The notes below the pieces were generated by a model. That model had not been told where the DNA came from. It saw only the letters and a list, made by a program, of their open reading frames with translations, and made no database searches. Below are positions 11,986 to 16,189 of a DNA stretch of 16,189 bases, in pieces. The DNA is taken from assembly GCA_001751005.1 (NCBI GenBank), contig MAXL01000523.1:1-16189 (forward strand). Direction: 5' to 3'. The position numbers and the translations under genes are program-made. Positions within the stretch are counted from its first letter, which is position 1, and each line of letters opens with the position of its first letter. This stretch comes from Desulfobacterales bacterium S5133MH16 (GTDB taxonomy: Bacteria > Desulfobacterota > Desulfobacteria > Desulfobacterales > UBA11574).

Positions 11986-12636
11986 TTAACTGCCGATCTT
12001 TTCCGAATCTTTTTTCAAAATCTCACCTTTAAAAATAAATACCTTGATACCGATAATTCCATATGTGGTACGAGCATCAATGAAACCGTAGTCTATATCA
12101 GCCCTTAAGGTATGCAGAGGTATGCGGCCCTCTCTATATTGTTCGGTTCTTGCCATCTCGGCGCCGCCCAGACGACCGGAACAGATAATTTTTATCCCTT
12201 TGGCGCCAAAACGCATGGCTGAAGAAATGCCGCGCTTCATTGCACGCCGGAATGCAACCCTTCGTACAATCTGAAGCGCAATATTCTCAGCAACAAGCTG
12301 GGCATCGATCTCGGGTTTTCTGACCTCCTGAATATCGATAATAACTTCATGGGATACGATCTTTTCGAGCTCTTTCTTGAACAACGCAATTTCGGCTCCC
12401 TTTTTCCCGATGACAATTCCAGGTCTGGACGTAAAAATGCGCAGCCTGACACGCTTGGACGACCTTTCGATTTCAATCTTGGAAATACCTGCATGGTAGA
12501 GTCTTTTTTTTATAAACTTTCTGATATTATAATCTTCCAGTATATAATCAGCGTATTTCTTTCCAGCATACCACCGGGATTCCCAGGTTTTAACAATGCC
12601 CAATCTCAATCCTATAGGATTTACTTTCTGGCCCAA
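11986..12636 (-). CDS. rpsC: 30S ribosomal protein S3
   Basis: S3 lines the mRNA entry channel and contributes to mRNA unwinding. The 216 residues show the start GQKVNPIGLRLGI, a type II KH domain with GKKG at 77-80, the basic helix VRRVAFRRAMKR (124-135), and GRLGGAEMARTE near 155. The start is TTG at 12636, supported by the family N-terminus and a G-rich site (AGGGGGG) about six bases upstream. It follows rplV after 14 nt and is the last gene of the compact S10 part. Confidence 0.97.
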   Translation of the reverse strand: MGQKVNPIGLRLGIVKTWESRWYAGKKYADYILEDYNIRKFIKKRLYHAGISKIEIERSSKRVRLRIFTSRPGIVIGKKGAEIALFKKELEKIVSHEVIIDIQEVRKPEIDAQLVAENIALQIVRRVAFRRAMKRGISSAMRFGAKGIKIICSGRLGGAEMARTEQYREGRIPLHTLRADIDYGFIDARTTYGIIGIKVFIFKGEILKKDSEKIGS

Positions 12637-12650
12637 GCTTTTCCCCCCTT

Positions 12651-12989
12651 CTATATCGAATCTTCAGCTAAAATGACTGTAATATGAGCGGTCCTTTTTA
12701 ATATGCGTGTCCCCCTGCCGCGTGCCCTTGCTCTGAAACGTTTCAACGTGGGGCCCTGGTCTGCGATAATGTTTCGAATCACCAGCGAATCTACTTCGAT
12801 ATCCATATTTTGATCAGCATTCGCAACAGCGCTTCGTATAATTTTTTCAACGATAGATGCCGCCTTCTGCGGCATAAATTTGAGTATATTCAAACCATCC
12901 TCTACCCTTCTCCCCTTCACAGAGCCCACCATCATACGAACTTTCTGAGGAGAAATGCGTACATATCTTGATACAGCTCTAACTTCCAT
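12651..12989 (-). CDS. rplV: 50S ribosomal protein L22
   Basis: L22 lines the exit tunnel with a long beta-hairpin, a known site of macrolide effects. The 112 residues start MEVRAVSRYVRISPQKVRM and end with the hairpin strand GRGTRILKRTAHITVILAE. I chose ATG 12989 because AAGGA lies at a normal distance and the length fits; an ATG three codons earlier would be only one or two bases from that site. It follows rpsS after 26 nt. Confidence 0.96.
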   Translation of the reverse strand: MEVRAVSRYVRISPQKVRMMVGSVKGRRVEDGLNILKFMPQKAASIVEKIIRSAVANADQNMDIEVDSLVIRNIIADQGPTLKRFRARARGRGTRILKRTAHITVILAEDSI

Positions 12990-13015
12990 TACAAACATTT
13001 CCTTTTCCGACGGCC

Positions 13016-13297
13016 TTACCGTTTCACTCTTGATTTCTTGTCCGAAGCGTGCCCATAATACGTCCGGGTCGGTGAAAATTCACCCAGCTTATGCCCCACC
13101 ATATCTTCCGATATAAATACAGGTATGAACTTTCTTCCATTATGAACCGCCAGTGTAATACCCACCATTTCGGGCACTATTGTTGACCTTCTCGACCAAG
13201 TTCTGACAACTCTGTTGCTTCGAGTTTCTTGGGCTACCCGCACTTTATTTAATAGTTTCGAATCAACAAAAGGACCTTTTTTCAACGACCGTGGCAT
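13016..13297 (-). CDS. rpsS: 30S ribosomal protein S19
   Basis: S19 forms the 30S head with S13 and contacts the 50S through bridge B1. The 93 residues are a standard S19: MPRSLKKGPFVDSKLLNKV, TWSRRSTIVPEMVGITLAVH, NGRKFIPVFISEDMVGHKLG and EFSPTRTYYGHASDKKSR. The gene starts with ATG and follows rplB after 11 nt, as in other S10 operons. Confidence 0.98.
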   Translation of the reverse strand: MPRSLKKGPFVDSKLLNKVRVAQETRSNRVVRTWSRRSTIVPEMVGITLAVHNGRKFIPVFISEDMVGHKLGEFSPTRTYYGHASDKKSRVKR

Positions 13298-13308
13298 AAC
13301 TTCTCCTG

Positions 13309-14136
13309 CTATTTCCTTGTACGCTTTTTGACGATTAACCGAGTACTTTTCCTTTTTCTGCGGGTCTTAAAACCTTTTGAAGGAACGCCCCACGGACTGC
13401 ATGGATGCCGTCCGCCTGAAGATCTCCCCTCACCTCCGCCCATTGGATGGTCAACCGGATTCATGGCAACACCTCTAACCTTAGGCCGCCTGCCGAGCCA
13501 ACGCTTGCGCCCCGCTTTTCCCAAAGATATATTCTCATGAACCACATTCCCGAGCTGACCAATAGTAGCCTTGCAATTTAAAAGTACCATTCGAACTTCA
13601 CCGGAGGGGAGCTTTATCAGGGCATACTTATCTTCCTTTGCCATCAACTGAGCAAACGTCCCGGCGCTCCTGACAATCTGCCCGCCTTTCCCGATATGGA
13701 GTTCGATGTTATGAATATGCGTACCCAGCGGGATATTTCTCAACGGCAGCGTATTGCCGAGCTTAATATCTGCTTCAGGTCCTGAAATAACGGTATCACC
13801 GACCTTAAGATTAATCGGAGCCAGGATATACCGCTTTTCACCATCCGCATAATTCAAAAGAGCAATTCTCGCAGACCGATTCGGATCATATTCTATAGTG
13901 GCAACCTTTGCAGGGATTCCTATCTTATCTCTTTTAAAATCGATAATCCTGTAATGCCGCTTACTCCCCCCCCCGCGATGCCTGCAGGTAATACGACCAT
14001 TGACATTACGGCCGCCTTTTTTCTTAATAACACTTAGCAGGCTCTTTTCAGGGGTAGTGCTTGTAATCTCATCAAAAGTTGAATAGGATTGAGACCGCCT
14101 CCCGGGAGAGGTGGGTTTTACTTTTTTTATACCCAT
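13309..14136 (-). CDS. rplB: 50S ribosomal protein L2
   Basis: L2 is needed for subunit association and supports the peptidyl-transferase centre. The 275 residues are full length. The universally conserved His230 of MNPVDH is kept, while the following PHGGGEG is PMGGGEG here (Met232), a change that also occurs in relatives to my recollection. The usual N-terminal KPTSPGRR, CRHRGGGSKRHYR (51-63) and basic C-terminus are present. The Gly-Gly-Gly of CRHRGGG is written GGG GGG GGG, a run of nine G. It follows rplW after 11 nt. Confidence 0.98.
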   Translation of the reverse strand: MGIKKVKPTSPGRRSQSYSTFDEITSTTPEKSLLSVIKKKGGRNVNGRITCRHRGGGSKRHYRIIDFKRDKIGIPAKVATIEYDPNRSARIALLNYADGEKRYILAPINLKVGDTVISGPEADIKLGNTLPLRNIPLGTHIHNIELHIGKGGQIVRSAGTFAQLMAKEDKYALIKLPSGEVRMVLLNCKATIGQLGNVVHENISLGKAGRKRWLGRRPKVRGVAMNPVDHPMGGGEGRSSGGRHPCSPWGVPSKGFKTRRKRKSTRLIVKKRTRK

Positions 14137-14147
14137 TATATGCCCCT

Positions 14148-14435
14148 TTACGCTCCTTCAAAAAAATCTATGCGTTCACCAGGCATCAACTTAACGACCG
14201 CTTTCTTCCAGTTCCGGCGCTTTCCCAAAATCCGGCCCCTTTGTTTGGTCTTGCCCTTAACCTGCATTGTTCTTACAGTGTCCACATTTACCTTAAATAT
14301 ATTTTCGATAGCCCGTTTAATTTCAACCCGGTTCGCCTTGCGGTCTACCTCGAATGACATCTGGTTGTAATCCTCTTTTTGAATACTGGTTTTTTCAGTA
14401 ATCAAGGGCCTCTTAATAATATCATACGGATTCAT
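14148..14435 (-). CDS. rplW: 50S ribosomal protein L23
   Basis: L23 sits at the tunnel exit and is the main docking point for trigger factor and SRP. The 95 residues start MNPYDIIKRPLITEKTS, continue with FEVDRKANRVEIKRAIENIF, and include the rRNA-binding arm KGKTKQRGRILGKRRNWKKA. Start and rplD stop overlap as ATGA, which indicates translational coupling. Length is typical. Confidence 0.98.
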   Translation of the reverse strand: MNPYDIIKRPLITEKTSIQKEDYNQMSFEVDRKANRVEIKRAIENIFKVNVDTVRTMQVKGKTKQRGRILGKRRNWKKAVVKLMPGERIDFFEGA

Positions 14436-15055
14436 CCGAGCAGTCTCCCTTCAATACTCTTTATCGAAGACTCAAGCAAAACTACATTCCTGTATTTAAG
14501 AATGTCATATACATTCAACCCTTCGACTCTCAACACTTTTATGTTGGGAACGTTCCTGGCTGAAAGTTCCAGGTTTTTATCCTTTTTTTCGGTTATAATT
14601 AATGCATTTTTCGTGTTTAATACATTCATAACCTTAACAAAATCCCTGGTCTTAATTTTATCAAGTTCAAACTCGTCAAGCACAACAAGTTTTTCTTCCT
14701 TCAATTTACTGCTCAATGCCATTTTAAGGGCCAGCCTTCTGACTTTTTTGGGAACCTTGTATGCATAGGATCGGGGATCAGGACCAAAAGTAGAGCCGCC
14801 GCCTCTCAAAAGCGGTGACTTAATATCCCCTCTACGAGCACGTCCGGTTCCTTTCTGTCTAAAAAGTTTTCTGCCGCTGCCTTTGACATCACTTCGATGT
14901 TTTACCGACGCAGAACCGGAACGTCTTCTTGCAAGTTGCATGGTCACAACTTCGTGCAATATACTCCCTTTAACCGGTATATTGAAAATGGCATCCACAA
15001 GATCGATCTGTGAAACCTTTTGTGCTTTACTGTTTATTACGTTTACAACCGCCAT
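14432..15055 (-). CDS. rplD: 50S ribosomal protein L4
   Basis: L4 lines the exit tunnel opposite L22, and in E. coli it also represses the S10 operon. The 207 residues contain the tunnel loop GSGRKLFRQKGTGRARRGDI, then SPLLRGGGSTFGPDPRSYAYKVPKK, followed by the globular C-terminal part. Only a weak ribosome-binding site (GAGACGG) is seen before the ATG. It follows rplC after 18 nt and overlaps rplW by four bases. Whether L4 represses this operon cannot be judged because no long leader before rpsJ is visible. Confidence 0.98.
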   Translation of the reverse strand: MAVVNVINSKAQKVSQIDLVDAIFNIPVKGSILHEVVTMQLARRRSGSASVKHRSDVKGSGRKLFRQKGTGRARRGDIKSPLLRGGGSTFGPDPRSYAYKVPKKVRRLALKMALSSKLKEEKLVVLDEFELDKIKTRDFVKVMNVLNTKNALIITEKKDKNLELSARNVPNIKVLRVEGLNVYDILKYRNVVLLESSIKSIEGRLLG

Positions 15056-15073
15056 AACACCGTCTCAATAATT

Positions 15074-15706
15074 CTATTTTGCAAATTTGGGTTTTTTGAT
15101 TTCAACCAAACCATGCCCGGAACCCGGAACAGCGCCTTTTATTAGCATAAGGTTTTGTTCCGGCCGGATATCGACAATTTCCAGATTTCGAACTGTTTTA
15201 CGGCTGTTCCCATACTGGCCGGGCATTTTCTTGCCCCTGATAACTTTTGCAGGCCAAGCACTGCAACCGATGGACCCGGGAATTCTATGGCTGCGACTCC
15301 CATGGGTTTTTTTGCCGCCATGAAATCCGTGCCGCTTAATCACACCGGCAAACCCCCGTCCTTTGGTCGTACCGGTAACATCAATGCGTTCTCCGATAGC
15401 GAATAAATCCAGATCTACCGTCTGTCCAAGTTTGTATTCACCGGGATCATCCACGGGGACCTCACGCAGGAATTCAAAACACCCTGCCCCGCTTTTTTTA
15501 AGATGTCCCTGCATGGGTTTATTAATACGAGACTTTTTCCTCTCACCAAATCCCAATTGAATAGCATTATATCCATCAGAAGACATCGCCTTTATCTGGG
15601 TAACCACACACGGACCGACTTGAACCACCGTTACCGGTACGTATTCACCCTCAGAGGTAAACAGTGCTGTCATTCCTAATTTTTTACCGATCAGTCCTCT
15701 ACACAT
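15074..15706 (-). CDS. rplC: 50S ribosomal protein L3
   Basis: L3 is an early 50S assembly protein whose extension approaches the peptidyl-transferase centre. The 210 residues start MCRGLIGKKLGMTALFT, include VPVTVVQVGPCVVTQIK, and carry the long loop with FAGVIKRHGFHGGKKTHGSRSHRIPGSIG and GKKMPGQYG. I chose ATG 15706, which fits the family length; AAGGA lies about 13 bases upstream, a little far. A longer reading from 15754 would include the palindrome of the gap and has no L3 similarity. Confidence 0.96.
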   Translation of the reverse strand: MCRGLIGKKLGMTALFTSEGEYVPVTVVQVGPCVVTQIKAMSSDGYNAIQLGFGERKKSRINKPMQGHLKKSGAGCFEFLREVPVDDPGEYKLGQTVDLDLFAIGERIDVTGTTKGRGFAGVIKRHGFHGGKKTHGSRSHRIPGSIGCSAWPAKVIRGKKMPGQYGNSRKTVRNLEIVDIRPEQNLMLIKGAVPGSGHGLVEIKKPKFAK

Positions 15707-15728
15707 TAGTTTTATTCTATCCTTTTTA

Positions 15729-15754
15729 ATGAATTCATAAAAAATAGAATTCAT
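15729..15754. repeat. ATGAATTC palindrome between rpsJ and rplC
   Basis: ATGAATTC (15729-15736) and GAATTCAT (15747-15754) are perfect 8-bp reverse complements around a 10-nt loop (ATAAAAAATA). The hairpin begins one base after the rpsJ stop and ends shortly before the rplC ribosome-binding site. It is followed by no T-run. It could separate translation of the two genes or be a processing site. Confidence 0.55.
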
Positions 15755-15755
15755 C

Positions 15756-16067
15756 CTACAATTTTATCTCTACATCTACTCCCGGAGAAAGATCTAGTTT
15801 CATCAAAGCATCAACGGTTTGCTGAGTCGGTTCCAGAATATCCAGAAGCCGTTTATGTGTTCTTATTTCAAACTGTTCTCGAGACTTTTTGTCTACATGT
15901 GGAGATCGCAGAACACAATACTTGTTGATTCTTGTTGGAAGAGGTATCGGCCCGACGACTTTCGCTCCTGTTTTATTGGCCGTATCTACAATATCTGCTA
16001 CGGATTGATCCAGAAGCTTATGATCATATGCCTTGAGCCTGATCCTGATTTTAGTATTCATTATCAT
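15756..16067 (-). CDS. rpsJ: 30S ribosomal protein S10
   Basis: S10 lies in the 30S head and is also NusE, the partner of NusB in transcription antitermination. The 103 residues are typical: KIRIRLKAYDHKLLDQSVAD, TGAKVVGPIPLPTR, SPHVDKKSREQFEIRTHKRL and TVDALMKLDLSPGVDVEIKL. Two in-frame ATG codons (16067, 16061) are possible; a weak AAAGA favours the first. It follows the tuf stop after 17 nt, so it is probably co-transcribed with tuf instead of having its own promoter here. Confidence 0.97.
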   Translation of the reverse strand: MIMNTKIRIRLKAYDHKLLDQSVADIVDTANKTGAKVVGPIPLPTRINKYCVLRSPHVDKKSREQFEIRTHKRLLDILEPTQQTVDALMKLDLSPGVDVEIKL

Positions 16068-16084
16068 TACGCTAATCTTTCTCT

Positions 16085-16189
16085 TTATTCGATAATTTCG
16101 CTCACAACACCCGCGCCCACCGTCCGTCCGCCTTCCCTGATGGCAAACCTTAATTCTTTTTCCATGGCTATCGGCGTTATAAGATCTGC
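16085..16189 (-). CDS. tuf: Elongation factor Tu, 3' end only
   Basis: The last 34 codons of a tuf gene enter from the right edge: ITPIAMEKELRFAIREGG, then RTVGAGVVSEIIE and TAA. This is the highly conserved C-terminal beta-barrel end of EF-Tu, which delivers aminoacyl-tRNA to the ribosome. A str operon (rpsL-rpsG-fusA-tuf) further right is likely from the usual order but cannot be seen. Confidence 0.97.
   Translation of the reverse strand, partial: ADLITPIAMEKELRFAIREGGRTVGAGVVSEIIE

Noticed and set aside
14379..14768. Plus-strand frame of 129 codons opposite rplD
   Set aside because: It is antisense to rplD, Ser/Thr/Phe/Leu-rich as expected for a reverse reading, with no family resemblance.
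1..16189. tRNA or rRNA genes
   Set aside because: No cloverleaf with a TTC-type arm and CCA-compatible stem, and no rRNA-like sequence was noticed on either strand.

Overview
The window is almost entirely one long ribosomal-protein operon on the minus strand: the end of tuf, then the S10, spc and alpha segments fused in the usual bacterial order. Reading leftwards from the right edge: tuf(end)-rpsJ-rplC-rplD-rplW-rplB-rpsS-rplV-rpsC-rplP-rpmC-rpsQ-rplN-rplX-rplE-rpsN-rpsH-rplF-rplR-rpsE-rpmD-rplO-secY-infA-rpmJ-rpsM-rpsK-rpsD-rpoA-rplQ. It ends at a rho-independent terminator near 1116-1142. The only confident plus-strand gene is an alpha/beta hydrolase at 186-1010, convergent with rplQ.

The organism looks like a deltaproteobacterium in the wide sense (Desulfobacterota), probably Desulfobacterales-like. 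Reasons: moderate GC; the overall sequence style of L3, L2, S4 and RpoA; zinc-type S14, S4, L36 and L24; L17 with a very long Lys/Glu-rich tail; and gaps filled with short word-like repeats of a kind I recall from such genomes. This is inference from memory and not a database result.

Layout. 1-185: spacer with a promoter-like site inside an inverted repeat. 186-1010: hydrolase. 1011-1171: convergent spacer with a large inverted repeat and the operon terminator. 1172-4629: alpha segment. 4748-10772: spc segment with secY and infA. 10832-16067: S10 segment. 16085-16189: 3' end of tuf. The S10 part up to rpsC is tightly packed, apart from a 49-nt hairpin-bearing gap before rplC. From rpsC onward many gaps swell to 40-190 nt and hold repeats or hairpins. 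adk and map, often found between secY and infA, are absent here. No gap exceeds 300 nt.

The genes supply both ribosomal subunits, the SecY translocon channel, initiation factor IF-1 and the RNA polymerase alpha subunit, so translation, transcription and membrane insertion capacity are co-expressed. I see no undescribed defence, mobile or metabolic system. The points most worth a second look are the nested hairpin before rpoA, the repeat-filled gaps, the L17 tail, the TTG starts limited to 30S genes, and the inverted repeat around the hydrolase promoter.
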